Of a stretch of 51,468 bases of DNA, positions 30,682 to 38,851 are shown one piece after another (position 1 is the first letter of the stretch; every line of letters begins with the position of its first letter). This stretch comes from a bacterium (GTDB taxonomy: Bacteria; Patescibacteriota; Minisyncoccia; Minisyncoccales; RBG-13-42-11). The DNA lies in the NCBI GenBank assembly GCA_030646565.1, contig JAUSLA010000015.1, positions 1 to 51,468 of the forward strand, read 5' to 3'. The notes under the pieces are model-generated. The model was not told the DNA's origin, did not search any database, and was given only the letters and a program-made list of their open reading frames with translations. A program made the position numbers and the translations under genes.

Positions 30682-31404
30682 ATGTTTACTCATTACAGGA
30701 CTCAAGGATTTATCCTGGGAAAAACAGACAGGGGGGAATTTGACCGTGTCGTCACAATTTATACAAAGGATTTCGGCAAGATGGATTTTTTGGCCAAGGC
30801 CGAAAGAAAAATCAATTCGAAATTAAGAGGAGGGCTGGGATTGTTTTATTTATCAGACATTGAATTCATTCAGGGCAAGGCCTACAAAATCTTAACAGAT
30901 GTAATTTTAATCAATAATTTTGAAAATTTAAGAAAAGATTTTAAGATATCGGCCTTGTCTTTCAAAATTGCCAAAACCTTAGATTCTCTTATTAGGGGCC
31001 AGGAGTCCGACTTAAGAATTTGGGAGTTTTTGAATGAAATTTTTGAAAAATTAAGCAATCGGCCATTGGCTATTAGCCACTGGCAATTATTATATTATTA
31101 TTTTCTCTGGAACCTTTTTTCAATATTGGGCTATCGGCCGGAATTATATTTTTGTTCTGTCTGCCGAAAAAAATTGACGTTCGGGAAAATTTATTTTAGT
31201 TTCAAAACAGGAGGATTGGTTTGCAGCTCTTGTCAAGGATCATTAGCCAAAGAGGTTAATCCGAATGCTGTAAAAATAATCAGAATTATCATTAAAGGGG
31301 ATTGGCCCACTTTAAAAAAGCTGAAATTTGGCGCAGAAGATTTAAAATCGCTCGAAATATTTTCCAAGCATTATCTTCTGGAGGTTTTGAGTGAAACGGA
31401 ATAA
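30682..31404 (+). CDS. recO: DNA repair protein RecO
   Basis: Helps load RecA onto SSB-coated DNA in the RecFOR pathway. It has the N-terminal OB fold (YRTQGFILGKTDRGEFDRVVTIYTKDFGKMDFLAKAERK), the helical middle part and a zinc site built from CSVCRKK and CSSCQGS (two CxxC pairs). At 240 residues it is normal. It closes the ileS-hypothetical-recO group. The start ATG follows the preceding stop by one base, typical of coupled translation. Confidence 0.9.
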   Translation: MFTHYRTQGFILGKTDRGEFDRVVTIYTKDFGKMDFLAKAERKINSKLRGGLGLFYLSDIEFIQGKAYKILTDVILINNFENLRKDFKISALSFKIAKTLDSLIRGQESDLRIWEFLNEIFEKLSNRPLAISHWQLLYYYFLWNLFSILGYRPELYFCSVCRKKLTFGKIYFSFKTGGLVCSSCQGSLAKEVNPNAVKIIRIIIKGDWPTLKKLKFGAEDLKSLEIFSKHYLLEVLSETE

Positions 31405-31434
31405 ACTGATAGTATTTATTAAAGAACGTTTTTT

Positions 31435-33102
31435 ATGTTCAATAAACTTAACCTTTCCATTGTTATTTTGGCCTTAGCCACCGGTATTTTGGGTTTTTAT
31501 TATTATCAGAAAAATATCTACTCAAAGGAAACGCTTAAATTGGAAATTTTGAGCCAGGATTCGGTCGACCTCCTTGAAGAAGTTGAATATATTGTTAAAT
31601 ATAAAAACAACGGAAACGCCCGGTTGGAAGAGCCGGAACTTACTTTTGAATTTCCGGAATACTCCATTCCAGCAGGAGAGAATTCTTTAAGGGTCGTTAA
31701 AAAAACCGAAGATCTGGGAGGGCCTATTTATCCCGGCCAGGAAAAAATATTCAGGTTCAAAGCAAGACTTTTAGGCAAGGAGAATGAGGCAAAAATTGCC
31801 AAGGCCACTTTGTCTTACCAACCCAAAAATTTGAAAGCCCGTTATGAATCCGCTACCAGTTTTATTACCGTAATTAAAAAAGTGCCCCTTACTTTTGAAT
31901 TTGACCTGCCCTCCCAAAGCGAATCAGGAAAAGATATCAGATTCAAATTAAATTATTTTTCCAATACAGATTATCCTATTCAAAACTTAAGAATTACAGT
32001 TGAATATCCTTCAGATTTTGAGTTTATTGAATCAACGCCAAAGTCCCTGGAAAAAATAGAGTGGGATTTAGGTTCTTTGAACAAAGCAGAAGGCGGCCGG
32101 ATTGAAATTGCGGGAAAATTAAGGGGCAATATTAACGACGAGAAAATCTTTCAAGCGAAAATAGGAATCTGGCAGGGCGGAGAATTTATTTTATTGAAAA
32201 CAGCGCAAAAGGGAGTGGAGATAGCCAAGCCCGACATTAATATTACCCAGCAAATCAACGGCAGCCCCGATTATACGGCTTCGCCCGGAGATCTTCTGCA
32301 TTATGAAATTTCTTTCAAGAACTTTGGAGAAGTGCCATTGACCAATCTTTTTTTGATAAACAGATTAGACGGGGCAGCATTTGATTTTCAGACGCTCAAA
32401 TCCAATTCCGGAGATTTTGAACCCGGAGACAATTCAGTTGTCTTTGACTGGAAACGGGTTCAAGAGCTTCAATTTTTAAATGTCGGAGGAGAAGGAAAGG
32501 TTGAATTTTGGATAAAATTGAAAGAGGACTTCGGAGTTCTTAACAATACCGCAATTCAGAATAAAGTTTATCTTTCCCAGGCAAAAGAAGAGTTTATTAA
32601 TAAGGTCAATACAAAACTGGTCATAGACCAGAAGGGATATTTCCAGGATGAAATTTTTGGTAATTCAGGCCCTATACCCCCTAAAGTCGGAGAGAGCACC
32701 ACTTATACAATAACCTGGCAAGCGAAAAATTATTATAATAATACAAAAAACATTAAAGTAAAAGCTGTTTTACCGAGAGAAGTGAAGCTTACCGGCAAAA
32801 TTTTTCCGGAAGGAGAAGCTGGTAAATTCGCTTTTGATTCCCTTTCGCGTGAACTAGTTTGGGAGGTTGGCGAAATGTCTGCGGGCCAGGGAGTCCAAAA
32901 CTCTCCGCTAAATATCTCTTTTCAGGTTGTGTTTATCCCGACTGCTTCGCAAATAGGAATGACAGCAGAACTCATCGGCCAAGCCAGTATTACGGGAGAG
33001 GACCAATGGACAAAGGACTCTATTTTAGCTCTTGATTCCGCTATCACCACCGATTTGCCGGACGACGACACTGTTTCCGAACAGCAAGGCATCGTCCAGT
33101 AG
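31435..33102 (+). CDS. Membrane-anchored surface protein with repeated beta-sandwich (DUF11-like) domains
   Basis: The first 26 residues have one hydrophobic segment (LSIVILALATGILGFYYY) after a short basic start, so the protein is anchored and faces outward. The rest (about 530 residues) is beta-rich with several modules of CARDB/DUF11 type, for example VEYIVKYKNNGNARLEEPELTFEFP, DIRFKLNYFSNTDYPIQNLRITVEYP and LLHYEISFKNFGEVPLTNLFLINRL. Such domains build stalk-like cell-surface proteins. It has no enzyme motif, sortase signal or second membrane helix. It follows recO by 30 bp and ends 7 residues after an acidic stretch, just before a family A repeat. Confidence 0.8.
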   Translation: MFNKLNLSIVILALATGILGFYYYQKNIYSKETLKLEILSQDSVDLLEEVEYIVKYKNNGNARLEEPELTFEFPEYSIPAGENSLRVVKKTEDLGGPIYPGQEKIFRFKARLLGKENEAKIAKATLSYQPKNLKARYESATSFITVIKKVPLTFEFDLPSQSESGKDIRFKLNYFSNTDYPIQNLRITVEYPSDFEFIESTPKSLEKIEWDLGSLNKAEGGRIEIAGKLRGNINDEKIFQAKIGIWQGGEFILLKTAQKGVEIAKPDINITQQINGSPDYTASPGDLLHYEISFKNFGEVPLTNLFLINRLDGAAFDFQTLKSNSGDFEPGDNSVVFDWKRVQELQFLNVGGEGKVEFWIKLKEDFGVLNNTAIQNKVYLSQAKEEFINKVNTKLVIDQKGYFQDEIFGNSGPIPPKVGESTTYTITWQAKNYYNNTKNIKVKAVLPREVKLTGKIFPEGEAGKFAFDSLSRELVWEVGEMSAGQGVQNSPLNISFQVVFIPTASQIGMTAELIGQASITGEDQWTKDSILALDSAITTDLPDDDTVSEQQGIVQ

Positions 33103-33163
33103 CGAGTCCCATTTATGGGACGAAGCTGAAGATGAGTCCCGCAGAGCGGGACTCATCGCCTAC
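33102..33163 (+). repeat. Family A element and a second hairpin
   Basis: GCGAGTCCCATTTATGGGAC and onward is identical over 30 bases to 18226. It is followed by GATGAGTCCCGC-AGA-GCGGGACTCATCGCCTACC, in which the inner hairpin carries the outer-stem sequence, a recombined form. Confidence 0.9.
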
Positions 33164-33221
33164 CAAATCCCGCTTTTTATTTCTTAATAAATTAGATAGA
33201 ATAAATCCAGTGGAAAATTTA

Positions 33222-34541
33222 ATGCAAAAAATTGTATCTTTAGCTAAAAGACGGGGATTTATTTTTCAATCTTCGGAAATTTACGGCGGCATAGAAGCTT
33301 TTTGGGACTACGGGCCCTTGGGTTCCCTTTTAAAAAATAACATAAAACAGGAGTGGTTAAAAACTTTTGTTCAGAAAAGAGAAGACATAGTTTTGATTGA
33401 TACGCCAATTATTATGCATCCTAAAACTTGGGAAGCGTCAGGCCATTTAAAAAACTTTACAGATCCTCTGGTTGAATGCAAAAATTGCCATGGCAGATTC
33501 CGGGAAGACCATTTGATAAAAAAGGAATGCCCGAATTGCGGCAAAAAAGACTTCACCCCTTCAAAACAATTCAATCTAATGTTCAAAACATTTTTGGGGC
33601 CGGTTGAAGACGACTCCCACATCGCTTATTTAAGGCCGGAAACAGCCCAATCAATGTTTACGGATTTTAATCTGGCGCAAGAATCAATGCGGCTGAAACT
33701 GCCTTTCGGAATAGCGCAAATCGGCCGTTCTTTCAGAAATGAAATTACTACCGGTAATTTTATTTTTCGCTCAAGAGAATTTGAACAGGCTGAAATTGAA
33801 TATTTTGTGAAACCCGGCGAAGACGAAAAATTTTTTGAAGAATGGGTTGATAATTGGGAAAATTTTATTCTTAATCTCGGCATTAAAAAAGAAAATCTAA
33901 GAAGGTATGAACATAAAAAAGAGGCCTTATCTCATTATTCCAAAAGAACAATTGATATTGAGTATAAATATCCTTTTGGCTGGGCGGAGCTTACCGGTAT
34001 CGCGAATAGAACTAATTATGACCTTTCCCAGCATTCTAAGTTCTCGGGAAAAGAATTAGTTTATTTTGACGAAGAAACCAAAGAAAAATATACTCCTTTT
34101 GTGATAGAACCGAGTTTGGGAATAGACAGGCTTTTATTGGCATTGCTATGCGATGCTTATCAGGAAATTGAAGGCGGAAGAACCGAAACTACAAAATCTG
34201 CCAAAGAAACAGAGATTGTTTTAAAATTAAATAAAAAAATAGCGCCGGTCAAAGTTGCGGTTTTACCCCTGGTAAAGAACAAGCCGGAATTGGTCAAAAA
34301 AGCAAAAGAGGTTTATCAATTATTAAAACCCCATTTTATCTGCCAATATGACGAAGTCGGCTCAATCGGAAGAAGGTATCGTAGGATAGACGAGATAGGC
34401 TGCCCTTTTGCGATAACTGTTGATTTTGAAACACTGGAAAAAGGAGATGTTACTCTGCGCAACCGCGACACGATGAAGCAGGAAAGGGTAAAAGTAGAAG
34501 AATTAGTCAAAGCGATAAAAGAAAAATTGGAAGAAGAGTAA
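33222..34541 (+). CDS. glyS: Glycyl-tRNA synthetase, single-chain (eukaryote/archaeal-like) type
   Basis: Class II synthetase charging tRNA-Gly as a homodimer. Visible are motif 1 region ERGF-like AKRRGFIFQSSEIYGG with WDYGPLG, a zinc site (CKNCHGRF and CPNCGKK), motif 2 GRSFRNEITTGNFIFRSREFEQAEIEYF, motif 3 PSLGIDRLLLALL, and the C-terminal HGTP anticodon domain (VAVLPLVKNK to LRNRDTMKQERV). The frame is open to ATG 33132, but those 30 residues are partly repeat. GTG 33210 and ATG 33222 are the realistic starts; I use 33222. Its 3' end is found a second time after the toxin-antitoxin genes. Confidence 0.94.
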   Translation: MQKIVSLAKRRGFIFQSSEIYGGIEAFWDYGPLGSLLKNNIKQEWLKTFVQKREDIVLIDTPIIMHPKTWEASGHLKNFTDPLVECKNCHGRFREDHLIKKECPNCGKKDFTPSKQFNLMFKTFLGPVEDDSHIAYLRPETAQSMFTDFNLAQESMRLKLPFGIAQIGRSFRNEITTGNFIFRSREFEQAEIEYFVKPGEDEKFFEEWVDNWENFILNLGIKKENLRRYEHKKEALSHYSKRTIDIEYKYPFGWAELTGIANRTNYDLSQHSKFSGKELVYFDEETKEKYTPFVIEPSLGIDRLLLALLCDAYQEIEGGRTETTKSAKETEIVLKLNKKIAPVKVAVLPLVKNKPELVKKAKEVYQLLKPHFICQYDEVGSIGRRYRRIDEIGCPFAITVDFETLEKGDVTLRNRDTMKQERVKVEELVKAIKEKLEEE

Positions 34542-34550
34542 AAAGAAGGT

Positions 34551-34578
34551 TTGACGTAATTGAAAAATAAATTATAAT
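34551..34578 (+). promoter_or_regulatory. Promoter of the toxin-antitoxin pair
   Basis: TTGACG (34551-34556), 16-bp spacer, TATAAT (34573-34578). The antitoxin ATG lies 8 nt after the -10, so the mRNA is probably leaderless. Confidence 0.8.
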
Positions 34579-34586
34579 AGAATTAT

Positions 34587-34787
34587 ATGGTAAAAGTAGT
34601 TGAGAGAAATTCAATAAAAATAGGCAAAGAACCGGTAGTGATTTTGACATTGAAAAAATGGGAAGAAATTGAAGAAACCATAGAGGATTTAGAAGATGCC
34701 GCGAGATTTAATATTGCTTTTGAGGAAAGCCGAGGTAAGAACTCCATTAGTTTAGAAAAGATAAAGAAAAAATATAAATTAAAATAA
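34587..34787 (+). CDS. Antitoxin, Phd/RelB-like
   Basis: A 66-residue antitoxin that should neutralise the toxin gene directly behind it. The N-terminal half (KEPVVILTLKKWEEIEETIEDLEDA) is the usual DNA-binding/dimer element of Phd/RelB-like antitoxins (PVVILxxxxW/Y). The basic, flexible C-terminal part (RFNIAFEESRGKNSISLEKIKKKYKLK) is the usual toxin-wrapping tail. The toxin ATG follows the antitoxin TAA with no gap, so the ratio is set by coupling. Autoregulation of the leaderless promoter is expected from the family. Confidence 0.85.
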   Translation: MVKVVERNSIKIGKEPVVILTLKKWEEIEETIEDLEDAARFNIAFEESRGKNSISLEKIKKKYKLK

Positions 34788-35072
34788 ATGTTCCAAGTTC
34801 TTTTTAGTTCTCGAGCAGAAAGAGAATTTGATAAATTATCCGCAGCATTAAAACAAGAATTTTATATTGAATTTAAAAAACTTTCAGAAAATCCGTTTTT
34901 ACATCCGCAAGTTAGAAAAATCGAAGGAACTAAATTTGGCTATCGCCTTCGTCTCGGACGCTGGCGAATTTTATTTGCCTTCTTTCAAAAAGAAAAAAGA
35001 ATTGAAATTGTTGATATATTTTTGAAAAAAGGTAGGGGAGATTATCGTAAAAGAAAACATCTTTTAGGTTAA
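34788..35072 (+). CDS. RelE/ParE-superfamily toxin
   Basis: A 94-residue protein with the RelE fold pattern: FQVLFSSRAEREFDKLSAALKQEF, then NPFLHPQVRKIEGTKFGYRLRLGRWRILFAFFQKEKRIEIVDIFLKKGRGDYRK. The strand-rich RLRLGRWRI and basic tail are typical of ribosome-dependent mRNA-cutting RelE toxins. The YoeB/RelE catalytic details cannot be fixed by eye. The gene directly abuts the antitoxin. Downstream lies a degenerate second copy of the glyS 3' end, showing that the pair sits inside a duplicated gene end. Confidence 0.87.
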   Translation: MFQVLFSSRAEREFDKLSAALKQEFYIEFKKLSENPFLHPQVRKIEGTKFGYRLRLGRWRILFAFFQKEKRIEIVDIFLKKGRGDYRKRKHLLG

Positions 35073-35074
35073 AT

Positions 35075-35158
35075 CCCTGCGACCGTGACACAATGAAACA
35101 GGAAAGAATAAAGACTGGTGAATTAATAAAAAACCTCGGGCTTTGTTTAAAAAATTAA
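35075..35158 (+). pseudogene. Degenerate second copy of the glyS 3' end
   Basis: Translation in one frame gives DRDTMKQERIKTGELIKNL and then GLCLKN and a stop. That aligns with glyS NRDTMKQERVKVEELVKAI and reaches the same stop region. Upstream, CCTGCG-ACCGTGACAC aligns to glyS CTGCGCAACCGCGACAC with a 2-base loss that breaks the frame. The copy diverges mostly at third positions, so it looks like the displaced end of another glyS allele. The likely glyS terminator (35178) follows it. Confidence 0.75.
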
Positions 35159-35177
35159 ACAGTTGCCAGTATTTGTA

Positions 35178-35202
35178 CAAGCCCTTTAGGGCTTGATTTT
35201 TT
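35178..35202 (+). terminator. Rho-independent terminator after the glyS remnant
   Basis: Perfect 8-bp stem CAAGCCCT-TT-AGGGCTTG with ATTTTTT after it. Confidence 0.85.
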
Positions 35203-35220
35203 ATGGAAGGATGATATAAT
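35193..35220 (+). promoter_or_regulatory. Promoter of the tautomerase-like gene
   Basis: TTGATT (35193-35198), 16-bp spacer, TATAAT (35215-35220). The -35 overlaps the T-run of the preceding terminator. The leader has a hairpin (GCCTG...CAGGC) and then a strong Shine-Dalgarno AAGGAGG. Confidence 0.7.
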
Positions 35221-35291
35221 CCGGGCAGAATAAAAGTGCTGATTTATCGGTCGCCTGACCTTAATGGCAGGCAAAAAAGGAGGAAGCGAAA

Positions 35292-35639
35292 ATGCCATTG
35301 GTTGTCGTGAACAAGAACCCCGAGAAGATTGATTGCGGATTACTGGAAAGGCTTGTTGATCGTCTACCAGGATTGGTAGCCAGTGCCTTAACTTGCGAGC
35401 ATCCTGACGGAGGATTAGAAGCTCAAGATGTTGAAGTCTGGGTGCAGGATTTTGGCCCCAATGATATAAATACAACAGACGTAGAAATTATAATTTGGGC
35501 TAATCTGTATCCGGAGAGGCAGGCGAATCTCGATGATAGGCGAGAGAAAATCTGCAAAGGGGTTCGGTTAATATTGCCAAAAATGATTAAGGGTTTTGTG
35601 TGGGTTATTTTGAATCCGGGTTCGTTTGGAGAATTCTAA
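35292..35639 (+). CDS. Possible tautomerase-superfamily protein
   Basis: A 115-residue protein starting MPLVVV. Pro2 would become the N-terminal catalytic proline typical of the tautomerase/MIF superfamily after Met removal. Further beta-alpha-beta-like segments are VEVWVQDFGPNDINTTDVEIIIWAN and GVRLILPKMIKGFVWVILNPGSFGEF. The family match is only by pattern, and the reaction is unknown. The gene has a strong Shine-Dalgarno (AAGGAGG), its own promoter and terminator, and a less A-rich codon use than neighbours, much like purF, so it may have been acquired. Confidence 0.6.
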   Translation: MPLVVVNKNPEKIDCGLLERLVDRLPGLVASALTCEHPDGGLEAQDVEVWVQDFGPNDINTTDVEIIIWANLYPERQANLDDRREKICKGVRLILPKMIKGFVWVILNPGSFGEF

Positions 35640-35671
35640 GTTCTTTTCCGCAAGTTTGCGAGAGTATAGGG

Positions 35672-35728
35672 AGTGGGGCAAAAAGGGTTTATACCCTTTG
35701 AGCTTCACCCCCCATTTTTATTTCTTTA
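35672..35728 (+). terminator. Rho-independent terminator
   Basis: AAAGGGT-TTAT-ACCCTTT inside a GTGGGGC...CACCCC outer stem, followed by CATTTTTATTTC. Confidence 0.8.
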
Positions 35729-35747
35729 ATTTATGAAAAATTTCTGC

Positions 35748-35753
35748 TATAAT
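35748..35753 (+). promoter_or_regulatory. Extended -10 promoter of the M16 protease gene
   Basis: TGCTATAAT (extended -10, TATAAT near 35749-35754), about 10 nt before ATG 35764. The -35 is weak. The mRNA is probably leaderless. Confidence 0.65.
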
Positions 35754-35763
35754 TAAATTGCTT

Positions 35764-37026
35764 ATGTTCAAGAAAATTACTTTAAAAAATGGCTTGCGGA
35801 TTATTGTTGTTCCTCAAAAAAGCACCCAAGCAGTAACGGTTTTAGTTTTGGTCGGGACTGGCTCTAAATATGAAACAAAAGAGATAAGCGGCATTTCCCA
35901 TTTTTTAGAGCATATGTTTTTCAAGGGGACAAAAAAGAGGCCGGACAACGTAGAAATTGCCGAGACATTAGATAAGGTGGGCGGAATTTACAATGCTTTT
36001 ACAGGTGAAGATTATACCGGATATTTTGCCAAGGTGGCAGCTTCCAATTTTGATTTGGCTCTGGATTGGGTTTCTGATATTTTTTTGAACTCCAATTTGC
36101 CGGGAAAAGAAATAGAGAAAGAGAAAGGAGTGATTATCGAAGAGATTAATATGCTATATGACAATCCTATGGCTTATGTCGGGCTTTTATGGAACAAACT
36201 CTTGTATGGCGATCAGCCGGCCGGTTGGGATATTGCCGGCGCAAAAGAAACGGTTTCTGCAATAAACCGCCAAAAGCTGCTGGATTATTTTAATAATCAT
36301 TATATCTCTTCAAACACCATTGTTTGTTTAGCCGGAAATTTCAAGGAACAGCAAGCCATTGAAAAGACAAAGAGATATTTTTCTTCTATGCGAATAAGCA
36401 ACCCCGCGGTTAAGCAAAAAGTTATTGATGCTCAAGAGCAACCCAAATCATTAGTTCATTATAAAGAGACAGACCAAACGCATCTTCGTTTGGGAGTGAG
36501 GGGCTTTAATCTTTTTCACCCCAAAAGATATGTTCAGGATATCTTGGGGAACGTTTTAGGGGGGATGATGAGTTCCCGTTTGTTTATTGAGATTAGGGAA
36601 AAATTAGGACTGGCTTATTATATTAAAACAGAAATTGAATCCAATCCCGACACGGGTTTTTTGGTAACTGCGGCCGGTGTTGACAGCAAGAGAATAGAAA
36701 AAGCGATTTCGGTCATTTTGAAAGAATATAAAAAAATATCGGAGGAAAAAGTAAGTCCCTCCGAACTGAAAAAAACAAAAAACAATCTCAAAGGAAGGCT
36801 TTCTTTGTCGATGGAGTCATCCGACGCCCAGGCCTCTTTTTACGGCATTCAAGAGCTTTTAGAGAAAAAAGTTATGACCCCTGCGGAGTTTTTTAAAGAA
36901 ATTGATAAAGTTAGCGCAAATGATATGTTAAAAGTGGCAAAAGATATTTTCCAGCCAAAAAATCTCAATTTAGTTTTAGTGGGTCCATTCAAAGACAATA
37001 CCAGATTTGAAAAATTATTGGCGTAA
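35764..37026 (+). CDS. M16-family zinc metallopeptidase (insulinase/processing peptidase-like)
   Basis: The inverted zinc motif HFLEH (H46, E49, H50) lies in GISHFLEHMFFKGTKKR, and the third ligand E126 in EKGVIIEEINM. The N-terminal FKKITLKNGLRIIVVP and the C-terminal domain (LGLAYYIKTEIESNPDTGFLVTAAGV) are intact, so at 420 residues it is a complete two-domain subunit such as YmxG or mitochondrial processing peptidase beta-like forms. These degrade or trim peptides and usually act as dimers. No signal peptide is visible, so it is cytoplasmic. I use ATG 35764 rather than TTG 35758. Confidence 0.92.
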   Translation: MFKKITLKNGLRIIVVPQKSTQAVTVLVLVGTGSKYETKEISGISHFLEHMFFKGTKKRPDNVEIAETLDKVGGIYNAFTGEDYTGYFAKVAASNFDLALDWVSDIFLNSNLPGKEIEKEKGVIIEEINMLYDNPMAYVGLLWNKLLYGDQPAGWDIAGAKETVSAINRQKLLDYFNNHYISSNTIVCLAGNFKEQQAIEKTKRYFSSMRISNPAVKQKVIDAQEQPKSLVHYKETDQTHLRLGVRGFNLFHPKRYVQDILGNVLGGMMSSRLFIEIREKLGLAYYIKTEIESNPDTGFLVTAAGVDSKRIEKAISVILKEYKKISEEKVSPSELKKTKNNLKGRLSLSMESSDAQASFYGIQELLEKKVMTPAEFFKEIDKVSANDMLKVAKDIFQPKNLNLVLVGPFKDNTRFEKLLA

Positions 37027-37083
37027 CGGTCAAAGAGGACTTTGTCCTCTTTTCCACCTTCGTCCCGTAAAACGGGACTCGGT
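37027..37083 (-). repeat. Family A element
   Basis: AAAGAGGACTTTGTCCTCTTTTCCACCTTCGTCCCGTAAAACGGGACTCGG. It lies between the protease and transporter genes. Confidence 0.9.
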
Positions 37084-37085
37084 TT

Positions 37086-38120
37086 ATGGGTGATGAAAAA
37101 GTTTTAGATATTTCTTGGGGAACAATTTTAAAATTATCTACTGCCATTATTTGTTTTTACATTCTTTTTTTAATCAAGGATATTTTAATTTGGTTTATTT
37201 TTGCGATAATAATTTCAATTTTATTCAATCCGGCAATTGATTTCCTAGAAAAAAGAAAAATCCCGCGAGTAATAAGCGTAGTGTTAATTTACTCTATTTT
37301 TTTGGGGATTTTAAGCGCTTTTTTGTATCTGACAGTCATTCTTTTCCTGAAAGAAATTCAGCAGTTCTCTCAGTTTTTGCCTCAATATTGGGGGAAATTA
37401 TCCCCGGTTTTAAGAAGTTTGGGGCTGCCAATTTTTGAGAGCACCGAGAATTTTTTTCAAACCTTAGGCGGGAATTTGGAAAAAATAAGCCGCAGCTTGA
37501 CCGGCATTATGTTTTCGGTTTTTGGGGGGATATTATCAACCATCTTGACCATCACTATGGCTATTTTTATTTCTTTAGAGCGAAAACCGATTGAAAAATT
37601 AATTGACCTCATTTTTTCTAAAAATTACGAGGCATACGCTCTTTCTCTTTGGGGAAGATGTCAAGAGAGAGTAAGTGGTTGGTTTTTAATGAGAATCATC
37701 GCCTGTTTATTTGTCGGAGCGCTTTCCTACTTTGCCTTTTTGCTTTTTGACGTAAAGTACTCTTTTTCTTTGGGATTAATTGCCGGCATTCTTAATTTTA
37801 TCCCTGTGGTAGGTCCCCTAGCCGCCGGCATCTTAATATTTACAGTTGCTTTGTTTGATTCTTTTGCGAAGGCAGTGTTTGTTTTAATTGCTTTTGTTTT
37901 AATCCAGCAGGTAGAAAATAATGTTTTAACGCCGATTCTTTCCAAAAGATTTCTTGGACTGTCCCCGGTTTTAGTTCTTGCTTCTTTGGCTATCGGAGGC
38001 GCGCTTTTAGGCATTATGGGAGCTGTTTTAGCTGTGCCTTTGGCCGGAATTTTGTTTGAATTTATTAAAGAATTTTTGCACAAAAGAAAAACAGGAAAAG
38101 AAAAAGCCGTAGTCTTATAA
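37086..38120 (+). CDS. AI-2E family (PerM-like) transporter
   Basis: A 344-residue integral membrane protein with about seven or eight hydrophobic segments. It has the family arrangement: two N-terminal helices (ILIWFIFAIIISILFNPAIDFL), a soluble middle part (about 100-150) and the C-terminal GLIAGILNFIPVVGPLAAGI and LTPILSKRFLGLSPVLVLASLAIGG blocks typical of the AI-2E/PerM family. Family members export small molecules or act as Na/H antiporters. The name from TqsA (autoinducer-2) should not be taken as function here. It starts 3 bp after a family A repeat. Confidence 0.9.
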   Translation: MGDEKVLDISWGTILKLSTAIICFYILFLIKDILIWFIFAIIISILFNPAIDFLEKRKIPRVISVVLIYSIFLGILSAFLYLTVILFLKEIQQFSQFLPQYWGKLSPVLRSLGLPIFESTENFFQTLGGNLEKISRSLTGIMFSVFGGILSTILTITMAIFISLERKPIEKLIDLIFSKNYEAYALSLWGRCQERVSGWFLMRIIACLFVGALSYFAFLLFDVKYSFSLGLIAGILNFIPVVGPLAAGILIFTVALFDSFAKAVFVLIAFVLIQQVENNVLTPILSKRFLGLSPVLVLASLAIGGALLGIMGAVLAVPLAGILFEFIKEFLHKRKTGKEKAVVL

Positions 38121-38176
38121 AAATTTCTAATTTTTAATTTCTAAAATTTGGTCATTGGAAATAGGAAATTAAATAC

Positions 38177-38851
38177 ATGGCTATTTTATACATAGTGGCA
38201 ACTCCCATAGGCAACCTCAAGGATATTAGCTTTCGAGCATTGGAGACACTGAGGGGGGTTGATTTAATTTTATGCGAGGATACGAGAGTAACAAAAAAAT
38301 TACTGGATTATTATAAGATTAACGTTCCCACCTTAAGCTGTCATCAACATTCCGAACTAAAAAAAGTTGAATATATTATTCAGCTTTTAAAAAGGGGGAA
38401 AAATTTAGCATTAGTTTCCGATGCCGGCACTCCCGGCATTTCAGACCCCGGCAATAAATTAATCAACATAATCGCTGCGAGGCCCGGCCTCCCAATAAAC
38501 ATTGTGCCTATTCCCGGGCCTTGCGCGATAACGGCCGCGGCTTCGGTTTCTGGTTTTCCGACGGACAGGTTTCTGTTTTTGGGTTTTCCGCCCGTCAAAA
38601 ATAAAAGGAAAAAGTTTTTTAAAGAAGCTGCCAGCTCAAAATATACGGTGATTTTTTATGAATCTCCCCATAGAATAATCAAAACATTAAAGGAGATTGG
38701 GTTTTTTGCAAGAGAGCGGGAGATTGCGGTTTGCCGGGAATTAACAAAAAAATTTGAAACGATTTACAGAGGAAGCGTTGAAAAAGTTATCCAAGACATA
38801 GAAAAAGATGAAATTAGGGGAGAGTTCGTCGTTATTTTAGGAGAAAAATAA
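38177..38851 (+). CDS. rsmI: 16S rRNA (cytidine1402-2'-O)-methyltransferase RsmI
   Basis: Methylates the ribose of C1402 in the decoding centre with SAM. It opens with the tetrapyrrole-methylase-like LYIVATPIGNLKDISFRALE, followed by CEDTRVTKKLL, VSDAGTPGISDPG and PGPCAITAAASVSGFPTDRFLFLGFPP, all near-invariant in RsmI. The 224 residues lack the small C-terminal extension seen in some homologues. It ends 20 bp inside the convergent membrane gene. The SAM-binding signature makes the call secure. Confidence 0.95.
   Translation: MAILYIVATPIGNLKDISFRALETLRGVDLILCEDTRVTKKLLDYYKINVPTLSCHQHSELKKVEYIIQLLKRGKNLALVSDAGTPGISDPGNKLINIIAARPGLPINIVPIPGPCAITAAASVSGFPTDRFLFLGFPPVKNKRKKFFKEAASSKYTVIFYESPHRIIKTLKEIGFFAREREIAVCRELTKKFETIYRGSVEKVIQDIEKDEIRGEFVVILGEK

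Noticed and set aside
33132..33221. 30-residue N-terminal extension of GlyRS
   Set aside because: It begins inside a family A hairpin. GlyRS homology starts at MQKIVSLAKRRG, although read-through translation cannot be excluded.
34587..35072. Complete integrative element at glyS
   Set aside because: Only the toxin-antitoxin pair lies between the two gene ends. No integrase or transposase is seen, so only an insertion scar is claimed.
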